A stretch of DNA of 64,000 nucleotides, taken from NCBI GenBank assembly GCA_905201685.1, contig CAJKOW010000003.1, positions 1 through 64,000 on the forward strand. The letters are read 5' to 3'. This stretch comes from an uncultured Bacteroides sp. GTDB lineage: Bacteria > Bacteroidota > Bacteroidia > Bacteroidales > Bacteroidaceae. Each line of letters begins with the position of its first letter. The stretch's first letter is position 1. The position numbers and the translations under genes are program-made. The notes beneath the pieces are model-generated. The model was not told the origin of the DNA and did not search any database. It saw only the letters and a list, made by a program, of their open reading frames with translations. Shown here piece after piece: positions 32,308 to 41,892 of the stretch.

Positions 32308-33519
32308 ATGAATGCAAAAAACAAAAGCTTCGCATTGCCGCTGACATTCGTCGGCATCATGTTCTTTGCCATCGGCTTCGCGCTGGGCATCAACTCGCTG
32401 CTTGTGCCCGTTCTGCAAGGTTCGCTGGGCATCTCGAATGCAGCTTCGTACCTGATTATTGCTGCTACGTTCATCCCCTTCCTCATCTTCGGCTATCCCG
32501 CCGGGCTGACTATCAAAGCCATCGGCTACAAGCGCACCATGGCCCTTTCGTTCATCATCTTTGCCGTGGCCTTCTACCTGTTTATCCTGTCGGCCGACTA
32601 CAAGAGCTTCAGCCTCTTCCTGCTGGCATCGTTCATCAGCGGAGCCGCCAATGCTTACCTGCAAGCCTCCGTCAACCCCTACATCACCATCCTTGGCCCG
32701 CTGGAAAGTGCCGCCAAACGCATCAGCATCATGGGCATCTGCAACAAGCTGGCCTGGCCCATCCCGTCCATCTTCATCGTGTGGCTGCTGGGCAAGGACG
32801 TACACCTTATTGGCATTGAAGACCTGAACAAACCGTTCGTCATCATCATCTGTGCCTTCATCGTGCTGGGCATCATGGCCTTCTTCGCTCCCCTGCCCGA
32901 AGTGAAAGCCGAAGGCGAAGACGAGAACGACAACGCTTCCGAAGCCTCCAGCTATGCTTCGGGCAAGACTTCCGTATTCCAGTTCCCGCACCTGTTGCTG
33001 GGCTGTCTGGCCTTGTTCCTGTATGTAGGCGTTGAGACCGTCTCGTTGGGCACGCTTGTCGATTATGCCAACTCGCTTGGCCTGCCGGGTGCTGCCAACT
33101 ATGCGTGGATTGCGCCCATCGGCATCGTCATCGGCTACATCTGCGGCATCATCTTCATACCCAAGTACATCAGCCAGGCCGCTGCCCTGAAGGTATGCTC
33201 CATCCTGGCCATCGCCGGTTCGCTGCTCGTTGCCCTGACGCCGCAAGACATCTCCATCTACTTCATCTCGTTCATGGCACTGGGATGCTCGCTGATGTGG
33301 CCTGCCCTGTGGCCGCTTGCCATGGCCGACTTAGGCAAGTTCACCAAAGCCGGGTCGTCGCTGCTCATCATGGCCATGTTCGGCGGAGCCGTCATTCCCA
33401 CCCTGTACGGCTGGCTGAAAGATGTCACCAGTCCCCAACAGGCCTACTGGCTCTGCCTGCCCTGCTTCCTGTTCATCCTCTATTACAGCATCTCGGGTTA
33501 CAAAATCCGGACGAAGTAA
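32308..33519 (+). CDS. MFS sugar transporter, FucP/GluP-like
   Basis: A 403 aa inner-membrane protein with twelve predicted helices and a cytoplasmic loop near 200-215 (EGEDENDNASEASSYAS). Motifs such as GYPAGLTIKAIGYKRTM and ASVNPYITILGPLESAAKR fit the FucP group, which imports glucose, galactose or fucose by proton symport. No sugar genes adjoin it, so the substrate is open. A long inverted repeat follows. Confidence 0.85.
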   Translation: MNAKNKSFALPLTFVGIMFFAIGFALGINSLLVPVLQGSLGISNAASYLIIAATFIPFLIFGYPAGLTIKAIGYKRTMALSFIIFAVAFYLFILSADYKSFSLFLLASFISGAANAYLQASVNPYITILGPLESAAKRISIMGICNKLAWPIPSIFIVWLLGKDVHLIGIEDLNKPFVIIICAFIVLGIMAFFAPLPEVKAEGEDENDNASEASSYASGKTSVFQFPHLLLGCLALFLYVGVETVSLGTLVDYANSLGLPGAANYAWIAPIGIVIGYICGIIFIPKYISQAAALKVCSILAIAGSLLVALTPQDISIYFISFMALGCSLMWPALWPLAMADLGKFTKAGSSLLIMAMFGGAVIPTLYGWLKDVTSPQQAYWLCLPCFLFILYYSISGYKIRTK

Positions 33520-33527
33520 GATCCCGG

Positions 33528-33623
33528 AAATCAGGAGTTAAGAAGTTAAGGAGTTAAGTCAAATGCCCGTTTTTTGCACACTAAGGTATTGGCTTAACTC
33601 CTTAACTTCTTAACTCCTGATTT
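33528..33623. repeat. 31-bp perfect inverted repeat built from GTTAAG words
   Basis: Arms at 33528-33558 and 33593-33623 are fully complementary with a 34-nt loop. Each arm is made of short repeats GGAGTTAAG, AAGTTAAG, GAGTTAAG. It would form an unusually long RNA hairpin after the transporter gene. There is no T-run directly behind it, so a mobile hairpin or RNA-stability element is as likely as a terminator. Confidence 0.85.
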
Positions 33624-33668
33624 CCTTAGCTCCCCCTCCCCTTCCCCCAACTTTCTCGCCTTTCTTTC

Positions 33669-33698
33669 TTTGATATTAACAAATAAGCCGTATCTTTG
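33669..33698 (+). promoter_or_regulatory. Promoter of the Nfn-type fusion gene
   Basis: A -33 TTTG (33669-33672) and a -7 TATCTTTG (33691-33698), 18 bp apart. Confidence 0.75.
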
Positions 33699-33753
33699 TG
33701 AAATCTATCAATCTGACAGAGATTACGTAATAATACCAACAAAAAATAAGAAA

Positions 33754-36108
33754 ATGAATAAAATTATCAGCAAAGAACAGTTTTCAGAGAAAGTGTTCAA
33801 GTTCGAAGTGGAAGCGCCGCTCATTGCCCGTTCCCGCAAAGCCGGACACTTTGTCATCGTGCGTGTTGACGCCAAAGGCGAACGCATGCCACTGACCATA
33901 GCCGGCGCCGATATACAAAAGGGCACCATCACGCTGGTGGTGCAGGAAGTCGGACTATCGTCCACCAAGCTTTGCCAACTGAACGAAGGCGACTACATCC
34001 TCGACGTAGTAGGACCGCTGGGACAAGCCACGCACATCGAGAACTTCGGCACCGTAGTCTGCGCCGGAGGCGGTGTGGGGGTAGCCCCCATGTTGCCCAT
34101 CATCCAGGCCCTGAAGGAAGCGGGCAACCGCGTCATCTCCGTGCTGGCCGGACGTAGCAAAGACCTGATCATCCTGGAGGAACAGGTGCGCCGTTCGTCC
34201 GACGAGGTCATCATCATGACCGACGACGGCTCGTATGGCAACAAAGGCCTGGTGACCGAAGGCATCGAAAGCGTCATCAAGCGCGAGAAGGTGGACAAAT
34301 GTTTCGCCATCGGCCCTGCCATCATGATGAAATTCTGCTGTCTGCTGACCCAGAAATACAACATTCCGACCGACGTATCGCTGAACACCATCATGGTGGA
34401 CGGTACGGGCATGTGCGGTGCCTGCCGCATCACCGTGGGCGGAAAAACGAAGTTCGTCTGCGTGGACGGTCCCGAATTCGACGGTCACTTAGTGGACTGG
34501 GACGAAATGTTCAAGCGCATGGGCTCGTTCAAGACTGTTGAACGCGAGGAAATGAGCCACCTGGCCGCTTCCGTCTGCCATGCGGCTCCCCAGGAAAACA
34601 CGCAGTCGGATACATCGGCTTCGCACGACAAAGCTTCGCAGGCTCAGACGTCGATGGAAGAACTCCTCGACCGCAAAGCCCCGTGGCGCGAAGCTTTGCG
34701 CAAAAGCATGAGGCCGAAGGAACGCACCACCATTCCCCGCTGTCCGATGAACGAGCTCGACCCCGTTTATCGTGCCACAACCCGCACGGAAGAAGTAAAT
34801 ACCGGCTACACCAAAGAGCAGGCCATGACCGAAGCCAAGCGCTGTCTTGACTGCGCCAACCCGACCTGTATGCAAGGCTGCCCCGTCAGCATCAACATCC
34901 CGTCGTTCATCAAGAACGTGGAGCGCGGAGCCTTCCTCGAAGCAGCCCGCGTGCTGAAGCATACTTCGTCGTTGCCTGCTGTCTGCGGTCGCGTGTGCCC
35001 GCAAGAGAAGCAGTGCGAAAGCCAGTGCATCCACCTGAAGATGAACGAACCGGCCGTAGCCATCGGCAACTTGGAACGCTTCGTGGCCGACTACGAGCGC
35101 GAAAGCGGCAACATCGTCCTGCCCGAACTGGCACCGAAGAACGGAATGAAAGTGGCCGTTGTCGGATCGGGTCCTGCCGGATTGAGCTTTGCCGGCGATA
35201 TGGTGAAGTATGGTTACGACGTCACCGTGTTCGAAGCCCTGCACGAAATTGGCGGTGTGCTGAAATATGGTATTCCCGAATTCCGCTTGCCCAACAAGAT
35301 AGTGGACGTCGAAATCAACAATCTCGAGAAGATGGGCGTCAAGTTTGTGAAGGACTGCATCATCGGCAAGACCGAAAGTGTGGAAGAACTGCAGAAGGAA
35401 GGTTACAAAGGCGTATTCATCGCTTCGGGAGCCGGACTGCCCAACTTCATGGGCATACCGGGCGAAAACAGCGTCAACATCATGTCGAGCAACGAATACC
35501 TGACCCGCGTCAACCTGATGGACGCCTCCAACCCCGATACGGATACCCCGCTGAACCCCGCCAAACGCGTGATGGTAGTGGGCGGCGGAAACACGGCCAT
35601 GGACTCGTGCCGCACCGCCAAACGCTTAGGAGCCGAAAAGGTGTTTATCGTCTATCGCCGCAGTGAAGCCGAAATGCCTGCACGACTGGAAGAAGTGAAG
35701 CACGCCAAGGAGGAAGGCATCGAATTCCTCACGCTGCACAACCCCATCGAATACATCGCCGACGAGAAAGGCGCCGTGAAACAAGTAGTGCTGCAGAAGA
35801 TGGAACTGGGCGAACCCGATGCCAGCGGCCGACGCAGTCCGGTACCCATCCCCGGAGCAACGGTAACACTGGACATCGACATGGCCGTCGTCGCCGTAGG
35901 CGTATCGCCCAACCCCATCGTGCCCAAATCGGTAAAGGGTCTGGAACTGGGCCGCAAGAACACCATCGCCGTCAACGAAAACATGCAGTCGTCCATCCCG
36001 ACCATCTATGCCGGTGGTGACATCGTACGCGGCGGAGCTACCGTCATTCTGGCCATGGGCGACGGCCGACGCGCAGCTGCCGCCATGCACGCCAACCTGC
36101 AAGAGTAA
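33754..36108 (+). CDS. Fused NfnA-NfnB-type flavoprotein (ferredoxin-NADP/GltD-like)
   Basis: A 784 aa protein with two units that are separate subunits in many bacteria. Residues 1-280 form a ferredoxin-reductase-like module with FAD and NAD sites and a 2Fe-2S cysteine cluster (GTGMCGACRITVGG, FVCVDGPEF). After a linker (about 290-335) comes a glutamate-synthase-small-subunit-like part with cysteine-rich motifs for 4Fe-4S clusters (CLDCANPTCMQGCP, CGRVCPQEKQCESQC), a FAD site VGSGPAGLSFAGDM and an NADPH site VVGGGNTAMDSCRTAK. NfnAB enzymes couple NADH, NADPH and ferredoxin by electron bifurcation; this fused form is usual in Bacteroidales. Alternatives are a sulfide dehydrogenase or NADPH-glutamate synthase role. 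The start at 33754 matches the family N-terminus. Confidence 0.88.
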   Translation: MNKIISKEQFSEKVFKFEVEAPLIARSRKAGHFVIVRVDAKGERMPLTIAGADIQKGTITLVVQEVGLSSTKLCQLNEGDYILDVVGPLGQATHIENFGTVVCAGGGVGVAPMLPIIQALKEAGNRVISVLAGRSKDLIILEEQVRRSSDEVIIMTDDGSYGNKGLVTEGIESVIKREKVDKCFAIGPAIMMKFCCLLTQKYNIPTDVSLNTIMVDGTGMCGACRITVGGKTKFVCVDGPEFDGHLVDWDEMFKRMGSFKTVEREEMSHLAASVCHAAPQENTQSDTSASHDKASQAQTSMEELLDRKAPWREALRKSMRPKERTTIPRCPMNELDPVYRATTRTEEVNTGYTKEQAMTEAKRCLDCANPTCMQGCPVSINIPSFIKNVERGAFLEAARVLKHTSSLPAVCGRVCPQEKQCESQCIHLKMNEPAVAIGNLERFVADYERESGNIVLPELAPKNGMKVAVVGSGPAGLSFAGDMVKYGYDVTVFEALHEIGGVLKYGIPEFRLPNKIVDVEINNLEKMGVKFVKDCIIGKTESVEELQKEGYKGVFIASGAGLPNFMGIPGENSVNIMSSNEYLTRVNLMDASNPDTDTPLNPAKRVMVVGGGNTAMDSCRTAKRLGAEKVFIVYRRSEAEMPARLEEVKHAKEEGIEFLTLHNPIEYIADEKGAVKQVVLQKMELGEPDASGRRSPVPIPGATVTLDIDMAVVAVGVSPNPIVPKSVKGLELGRKNTIAVNENMQSSIPTIYAGGDIVRGGATVILAMGDGRRAAAAMHANLQE

Positions 36109-36155
36109 TACCTCGTACAGCCAACAGGCTTCGGACAACCGAAGCTCATAACGAC

Positions 36156-36226
36156 AGTCCCTTCTGCCTCTCCGCAGCTTCTCCTTCCGGCCGAAAGAGA
36201 AACACGGAAGGCAGAAGGGACTTTTC
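36156..36226 (+). terminator. Terminator of the Nfn-type gene
   Basis: A 13-bp stem AGTCCCTTCTGCC/GGCAGAAGGGACT with internal pairing is followed by TTTTCTTT. Confidence 0.8.
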
Positions 36227-36258
36227 TTTGCCTTCTCCCAAGCCGCCTCCCCGGTCCC

Positions 36259-36390
36259 GGAATCAAAACCCCGGGAGTCTTCAGCCAAAACTCCACGAGT
36301 TGCGAAGCAAAAACCCTCGACTTTCGAAGCAAAACCCCACGGGTTGCGAAGTGAAACGCCACGAGTTTCGGGAGGAAACCCCAGCCATCC
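36259..36390. repeat. Tandem array, 22 bp period, CGAAGCAAAAC type
   Basis: Six units start at 36259, 36281, 36303, 36325, 36347 and 36369, exactly 22 bp apart. Several contain inverted repeats with paired changes: AACTCcacGAGTT in one, AACCCcacGGGTT in another. The array lies between convergent genes, flanked by a terminator on each side. Sequence unrelated to the other arrays. Confidence 0.85.
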
Positions 36391-36395
36391 GGACA

Positions 36396-36447
36396 CAAAA
36401 AGCCCCGTCGGCAGGCAGGTTGCTGCACCTTTCCTGCGACGGGGCTT
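36396..36447 (-). terminator. Terminator of panC-panD
   Basis: A stem AAGCCCCGTCG/CGACGGGGCTT extended by CAGG/CCTG around one extra base, with five T on the minus strand after it. Confidence 0.85.
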
Positions 36448-36483
36448 CAGGATATTGTTTGTCAACCTCGGCTGAGGACAGAC

Positions 36484-36837
36484 TTATTTCACAATGCTGT
36501 TGGTCTGCGGATCGGGGAAAATGACCGTCGGTTTGAACGTCTTGGCCTCTTCAAAGTCCATCAGCGCATACGACATGATAATGACAATGTCGTCGGGTTG
36601 CACCTTGCGGGCGGCAGCACCGTTCAGACAAATCTTGCCCGAGCCGCGCTCGCCTTTGATAATGTAGGTTTCAAAACGCTCTCCGTTGTTGTTGTCGGCA
36701 ATGTAAACCTTCTCACCGGCAATCATGTTGGCGGCATCCATCAGGTCTTCGTCAATCGTAATACTTCCCATGTAGTTCAGGTTGGCTTCCGTAACACGTG
36801 CACAGTGTATTTTCGATTTCAGCACTTCAATCATCAT
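36484..36837 (-). CDS. panD: Aspartate 1-decarboxylase
   Basis: A 117 aa pyruvoyl enzyme that makes beta-alanine for pantothenate. The self-cleavage site Gly24-Ser25 is in [10 protein letters not shown], and catalytic residues are in [12 protein letters not shown] and [12 protein letters not shown]. Normal length. It follows panC by 34 nt on the same strand, an operon for the two last steps of pantothenate synthesis. Confidence 0.96.
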   Translation of the reverse strand: MMIEVLKSKIHCARVTEANLNYMGSITIDEDLMDAANMIAGEKVYIADNNNGERFETYIIKGERGSGKICLNGAAARKVQPDDIVIIMSYALMDFEEAKTFKPTVIFPDPQTNSIVK

Positions 36838-36871
36838 ACGACTATTCCTTTTTTATATTTTGATATTGAAC

Positions 36872-37717
36872 TTACTCCTTATACTTGATGTTGTCAATCA
36901 AACGAACCTCGCCGCAGAACACGGTGATACAGCCTACCGCATACGACGTATCTTCCCAGTTGGCAATCTTCTGCAGCGTGTTTCCGTCCACCAGCTCGAA
37001 GTATTCCAGACGCAGACCGGGAGCGGCTTCAATGGCATCCTCTACAAACTTCTGCGTTTCGGCCACCGTATGCGACTTGGCGTAATCGCGGCTGGCAAAC
37101 AACGCCTGCGAAATCTTCAATGCCTGCTGACGTTCTTCGGCCGAAAGGCGTGCGTTACGGCTGCTCAGAGCCAAGCCGTCTTCTTCGCGGACAATGGGAC
37201 ATCCCACAATCTGCAGCGGGAACTTCAACTGACGCACCATCTCGCGGATGATGGCCAACTGCTGAAAATCCTTCTCTCCAAAATAAGCACGGTCGGGCTT
37301 CACGGCCTCGAACAGCTTGCTCACAATCTGGCAAACACCGTTGAAGTGCCCCGGACGATACTTGCCCTCCATCACCGTATCCAGCGGTGCAAAGCTGAAC
37401 TGACGCGTATCAGGTTCGGGATACATCTCTTCTACAGAGGGAGCAAAGGCAAAGGCTGCGCCACACTGCTCCAGCAGACGGCAATCGGCATCCAACGTAC
37501 GCGGATACTTTGCCAGGTCGTTCTTGTCGTTAAACTGCGTGGGATTAACAAAAACACTCACTACGGCTGCATCGTTCTCGGCAACACAACGCTTCACCAG
37601 CGAAGCATGACCGGCATGCAAGGCACCCATCGTAGGCACCAGTCCAACCGTTTTACCTTGGGCTCTCAGGGCTGCCAAAGCAGCCTGCAAGTCCTTGATA
37701 GTATGTACTATTTCCAT
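36872..37717 (-). CDS. panC: Pantothenate synthetase
   Basis: A 281 aa enzyme that joins pantoate and beta-alanine with ATP. The nucleotide-binding motif [14 protein letters not shown] near residues 28-41, [29 protein letters not shown] and the SSRNARLS (KMSKS-like) motif are all present. First gene of the panC-panD pair; divergent from the GT5 gene. Confidence 0.97.
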   Translation of the reverse strand: MEIVHTIKDLQAALAALRAQGKTVGLVPTMGALHAGHASLVKRCVAENDAAVVSVFVNPTQFNDKNDLAKYPRTLDADCRLLEQCGAAFAFAPSVEEMYPEPDTRQFSFAPLDTVMEGKYRPGHFNGVCQIVSKLFEAVKPDRAYFGEKDFQQLAIIREMVRQLKFPLQIVGCPIVREEDGLALSSRNARLSAEERQQALKISQALFASRDYAKSHTVAETQKFVEDAIEAAPGLRLEYFELVDGNTLQKIANWEDTSYAVGCITVFCGEVRLIDNIKYKE

Positions 37718-37930
37718 TTTATTTGGTTATATAAATAACTTAGTTGTTCGCTAAAACGGTGCAAAATAAACCATTATTTGGCACATAAAGAAGAAATATC
37801 TGAAATTTATGCAAAAATCAATCGCTTTTCGCCCTCAGAAGGTTCCGAAATTATTACTGATATACAACCAGTTAACAAAACATAAGGAATAATAGGACTG
37901 GTTATTATGCCCGATTGCCCGATTTTTTTG

Positions 37931-37938
37931 TATCTTTG
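37931..37938 (+). promoter_or_regulatory. -7 box of the GT5-DUF4270 unit
   Basis: TATCTTTG, 28 nt before the GT5 start. The -33 element is not clear. Confidence 0.65.
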
Positions 37939-37966
37939 CACAATAATCGAGAACATTGTTATTATT

Positions 37967-38791
37967 ATGACAAAGGCTAACAAGGTTTTATTTATAACAC
38001 AAGAAATCACTCCATACGTCTCAGAGACTGAAATGTCTCTCGTAGGCAGACACTTACCGCAAGCCATTCAGGAACGAGGCAGAGAAATACGAACATTCAT
38101 GCCTAAATGGGGAAATATCAACGAACGCCGAAACCAGCTGCACGAGGTGATACGCCTTTCAGGTATGAATCTGATCATCGATGACACGGACCATCCGCTT
38201 ATCATCAAGGTGGCTTCTATCCAGGCTGCCCGTATGCAGGTCTATTTCATTGACAATGATGATTATTTCCAGAATCGCTTGCAGATTACCGACGAAAACG
38301 GAAACGAATACGAAGACAACGATGCACGCACCATATTCTATGCGCGCGGCGTATTGGAAACCGTAAAGAAATTGCGCTGGTGTCCGGACATTATCCACTG
38401 TCACGGCTGGCTGACTGCCCTGGCACCGCTATACATCAAGAAGGCCTACAAGGACGAACCTTCTTTCCGAAACTCCAAAGTAGTCTTTTCACTCTACGAG
38501 GACGAATTCAAGCAACCTTTTCATCCCGACTTTCCCAACAAGTTGCTGCTGAAAGGCATCGCTAAAAAAGATGTTGCCCACCTGAAGAATCCGATAGACT
38601 ATGCTACGCTTTGCAAATTGGCTATCGACTATTCGGATGGCGTCATCCAGCAAAGCGAACACGTCAACGAAGAAGTATTGCAATACGCACGCCAGACCGG
38701 TAAATTAATACTGGACTATCAGATGCCTGACAACTTTGCCGATGCCTGCAACGACTTCTACGACAAAGTATGGGAATCTGAACAACAATAA
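37967..38791 (+). CDS. Half-length glycogen/starch synthase-like protein (GT5 N-domain)
   Basis: A 274 aa protein that matches only the N-terminal Rossmann domain of GT5 glycogen synthase: KVLFITQEITPYVSETEMS (normally with the KTGGL-type motif, here changed), DIIHCHGWLTALAPLYIK and NPIDYATLCKLAIDYSDG. The C-terminal nucleotide-sugar domain is absent and the frame ends cleanly. The start at 37967 is the family start. Similar short forms next to DUF4270 genes are known to me in Bacteroides, so this is probably a stable variant with a binding or regulatory role rather than a synthase. Confidence 0.82.
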   Translation: MTKANKVLFITQEITPYVSETEMSLVGRHLPQAIQERGREIRTFMPKWGNINERRNQLHEVIRLSGMNLIIDDTDHPLIIKVASIQAARMQVYFIDNDDYFQNRLQITDENGNEYEDNDARTIFYARGVLETVKKLRWCPDIIHCHGWLTALAPLYIKKAYKDEPSFRNSKVVFSLYEDEFKQPFHPDFPNKLLLKGIAKKDVAHLKNPIDYATLCKLAIDYSDGVIQQSEHVNEEVLQYARQTGKLILDYQMPDNFADACNDFYDKVWESEQQ

Positions 38792-38815
38792 AAGCAAAAT
38801 CAAGATCCGAATTTT

Positions 38816-40387
38816 ATGAAAGCCAAGTATATAGGAATCCTGTCATTGGCACTTTTGAGCATCTTCGGATGCGATGACAATACCGGAACACTGGGCATGA
38901 GTATGTTGCCCGACTCCGATGGTCTGTCTGCACACACCACGTCATACGATGTAACAACTTACTCTGTCGAAGCAGACCACGTCTTTTCGAAAACAAGCAT
39001 CGGATACATCGGACGATTCACCGATCCCGATTTCGGATATTACGAATCAAGCTTTCTGAGCGAACTGAACTGTACCGACAACTATAAATTTCCTGCCGTC
39101 TATCAGGAAAGTGCGGACGGCACAAGCGGCACGGGAACCATGGCCGGCGACAGCGTAGTATCGGTAAATTTGGTATTATACTATCAAACATGGTTCGGCG
39201 ACTCACTGAATGCCTGCCGGATGAGCGTTTACGAATTGAACGATGAATGGCTGAATGCCCGAAAGTCTGCCGACAACTACCGCTATACCGACTTCGATAT
39301 TACCAAATATTACGATACGAACAAATTGTTGGGAAGGAAAGCCTACAGCGCCTACGATGCTTCCATCCCCGATTCTGTCAGAAACTCAACGGACTCGTAC
39401 GGAAATAGCAATTTCTATCCATACGTGGCATTCAAGCTCGATAAGGAAATTGGTAACCGGATATTACGTCTGAACAGAGAGTACCAAGAGGGAAAAAACG
39501 ACTACTTCAAGAATGCAGAAAACTTCATCAACAACGTATTCAAGGGGATATATGCCAAAAGCGATTACGGCGATGGCACCATCCTTTACATCGATCGCGT
39601 GGACCTGCAAATGCAATTCCGCTTCCACTACGTAGATGAAGAAACCGGATTGGCCCTGAAAAAACAAGTGGACGACAAAAACGGCAAGGCTGGCGAAGAC
39701 TCCTTATATTATAGTACGGCAACTGCTTTTGCATCGACCAAGGAAGTTGTCCAGGCAAATAAATTTGCCAACTCGAACAAGTTGCAGGAACGGCTGAAGG
39801 AAACCGACTGGACATATATCAAATCGCCGGCGGGAATCTTCACTGAAGCAGTTTTACCTTACGACCAAATATACAAGGAACTGTCAAACGACACCTTGAA
39901 TGCTGTAAAACTGACGTTCACCAACTACCACCAGAAAAACGACTATGAATTCAGCATGAGCGAACCAAGCAACGTATTGCTGATACGCAAATCCGACTAT
40001 CAGAAGTTCTTCACTGAAAACGAACTGCCGGATAATGTTTCATCGTACACCGTTGCACACAACAATATTGCTACCAACCAATATACATTCAGCAACATTG
40101 CCCGACTGGTAACATCGTGCATTGGAATCAAGAATGCCGCCAGAGAAAAGGCTAAAAAAGAAGCCGGCAACAATTGGAACGAGGCTGAATGGGAAGCACA
40201 GTGGACAGCTGAAAATCCCGACTGGGACAAAGTATGGCTGATTCCTGTATCGACTTCCTACGACAGCAGCAATACAACACTGATCGGAGTACAAAATGAC
40301 TTAACACCAAGCTATGCCAAACTGAAAGGCGGTACTACCGGAGACAAACTGAAACTGGAAGTCACCTACACGACTTTCAATAAGTAA
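38816..40387 (+). CDS. DUF4270 lipoprotein
   Basis: A 523 aa outer-envelope lipoprotein (lipobox SIFGCDD, Cys near 19). DUF4270 features include YIGRFTDPDFGYYESSF near the N-terminus, VSVNLVLYYQTWFGDS and a C-terminal VSTSYDSSNTTLIGVQND. The function is unknown. It follows the GT5-like gene by 24 nt in a conserved pair and ends before a strong terminator. Confidence 0.88.
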   Translation: MKAKYIGILSLALLSIFGCDDNTGTLGMSMLPDSDGLSAHTTSYDVTTYSVEADHVFSKTSIGYIGRFTDPDFGYYESSFLSELNCTDNYKFPAVYQESADGTSGTGTMAGDSVVSVNLVLYYQTWFGDSLNACRMSVYELNDEWLNARKSADNYRYTDFDITKYYDTNKLLGRKAYSAYDASIPDSVRNSTDSYGNSNFYPYVAFKLDKEIGNRILRLNREYQEGKNDYFKNAENFINNVFKGIYAKSDYGDGTILYIDRVDLQMQFRFHYVDEETGLALKKQVDDKNGKAGEDSLYYSTATAFASTKEVVQANKFANSNKLQERLKETDWTYIKSPAGIFTEAVLPYDQIYKELSNDTLNAVKLTFTNYHQKNDYEFSMSEPSNVLLIRKSDYQKFFTENELPDNVSSYTVAHNNIATNQYTFSNIARLVTSCIGIKNAAREKAKKEAGNNWNEAEWEAQWTAENPDWDKVWLIPVSTSYDSSNTTLIGVQNDLTPSYAKLKGGTTGDKLKLEVTYTTFNK

Positions 40388-40438
40388 TCCAACCTTCGAC
40401 AAAGAGGGGGATTACTGAAAATATTCACTGAATCCAAT

Positions 40439-40484
40439 AAAACCATAAAGGGCTGCCCGCTCGGGCAGCCCTTTATGGTTTTGT
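40439..40484. terminator. Bidirectional terminator between DUF4270 and GH57 genes
   Basis: A long, nearly perfect stem (AAAACCATAAAGGGCTGCCC with its complement) around a short CGCTCG-centred loop, with T-runs on both strands between convergent genes. Confidence 0.92.
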
Positions 40485-40512
40485 TTATTTCTTATTCCCA
40501 ATCAGAATCACA

Positions 40513-41871
40513 TCATTTGGCTTCCTTTACCTTCTTGGCAGAAGTCACCTTCTTGACAGCCGGCTTCTTCTCAGCCGTCAGTTTTGCCAACTTAGCCTGT
40601 GCCTTCTCCAATTCCTTGTTCAACTTCTCTATTTCATCACCCTGATTCTTGATTGTCGTCAACAAGGCATTCAGTTCTTCGTTATCAATATCTTCCGGAT
40701 AAAGAGCATCCACACGCTTGATGAAGTCGCCCAAGATATTCATGTAATTGGTAAAAGCATCGTAAGGAGACTCGTAAATGCCACGATTCAAACCTACACC
40801 GCTGTTCTTGGTCGTCATGAAACGGAAATTGTTACTTGCCTGCAAGTAATCCCAATCCTGCTTAATACGACGGTCGTCGCACAGATGGACACGTTCAGCC
40901 ACGCTATACAGCTTATTAAAGGCTTCGCGCTGCATTGCATTACCCAGCCAGCAGCTTGTATCCCTTTCCTCATCGACCCACGACATCGGATAAGGAACGT
41001 CAAGTTGCGATACCGACTTCAGCTTCGTAACGATTTCGGTAGGCGTAGAGAAAGTAATGCCCTTCTCTTTGGCATATCCCGGCAATGCTTTCAGGAACTC
41101 CAGAATATTGGAGGATAACGGTTGCGACATACCCAATGCGCACAGCTCCATGAAGATATTAATCACCTGCTCCTCTTGTGGCAGTGAATCAATCCATCCG
41201 ATGTACTTGTCGGCAAACAACGGATATTCGCTCCACTCCGAATTGGAGAAACGCAAACTGATATCATCAGACAACTTATAATCACGCAACAGCAACTTCA
41301 AATTGGGATTCATATTGCAATGATATACGTAGTGCGGACTCTTCCAACCCAGGATATATTTGGCACCCTCGGTCAGCATGCCTTTAAAGCCCATACTTGC
41401 AACAATAGCTCCAATTTCGTCGTTGTAAATCAAGCTGGAGTTACGGAACACCTTCGGCTCCTTACCAAACATTTGTTTCATCTTGGCACTCTGACGCATC
41501 ACTTCTTCTCTGAAGCAATCTTCATTGGCCAACGAAGAAAGTCCATGCGAATAAGGCTCTGCCAGAAATTCACAGCAGCCGGTATCGTTCAGCTGATGCA
41601 ACAAGTCTATAACCGCCGGAGCATGAATCTCCAATTGCTCTAATGCTACGCCCGAAACAGAAAGGGCAACCTTAAAGGCACCGCCCGAATTTTTCACCAT
41701 TTCAATAAGGGCATTCAATGCCGGGATATATGAACGCTCGGCTACCTCATTAATGCTGGTTTCATTGGCATAATCATCGTAATAATAATGATCATTGCCT
41801 ATATCAAAGAAACGATAACGTTTCAGATGAATGATTTGATGTATTTCAAAATAAAAACAGATTGTTCTCAT
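40513..41871 (-). CDS. Glycoside hydrolase family 57 (alpha-amylase/glucanotransferase type)
   Basis: A 452 aa cytosolic enzyme. The N-terminus ICFYFEIHQIIHLKRYRF with its His pair is typical of GH57. The motif GCCEFLAEPYSHGLSSL is a family landmark, and NEDCFREEV and FRNSSLIYNDEIG follow. The C-terminus has a coiled coil (about 400-430) and a Lys-rich tail (KKPAVKKVTSAKKVKEAK). Last gene of a three-gene glycogen unit with GT4 (21 nt gap) and debranching enzyme. Confidence 0.88.
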   Translation of the reverse strand: MRTICFYFEIHQIIHLKRYRFFDIGNDHYYYDDYANETSINEVAERSYIPALNALIEMVKNSGGAFKVALSVSGVALEQLEIHAPAVIDLLHQLNDTGCCEFLAEPYSHGLSSLANEDCFREEVMRQSAKMKQMFGKEPKVFRNSSLIYNDEIGAIVASMGFKGMLTEGAKYILGWKSPHYVYHCNMNPNLKLLLRDYKLSDDISLRFSNSEWSEYPLFADKYIGWIDSLPQEEQVINIFMELCALGMSQPLSSNILEFLKALPGYAKEKGITFSTPTEIVTKLKSVSQLDVPYPMSWVDEERDTSCWLGNAMQREAFNKLYSVAERVHLCDDRRIKQDWDYLQASNNFRFMTTKNSGVGLNRGIYESPYDAFTNYMNILGDFIKRVDALYPEDIDNEELNALLTTIKNQGDEIEKLNKELEKAQAKLAKLTAEKKPAVKKVTSAKKVKEAK

Positions 41872-41892
41872 TGCTAATTATTGTTTTAGTGT

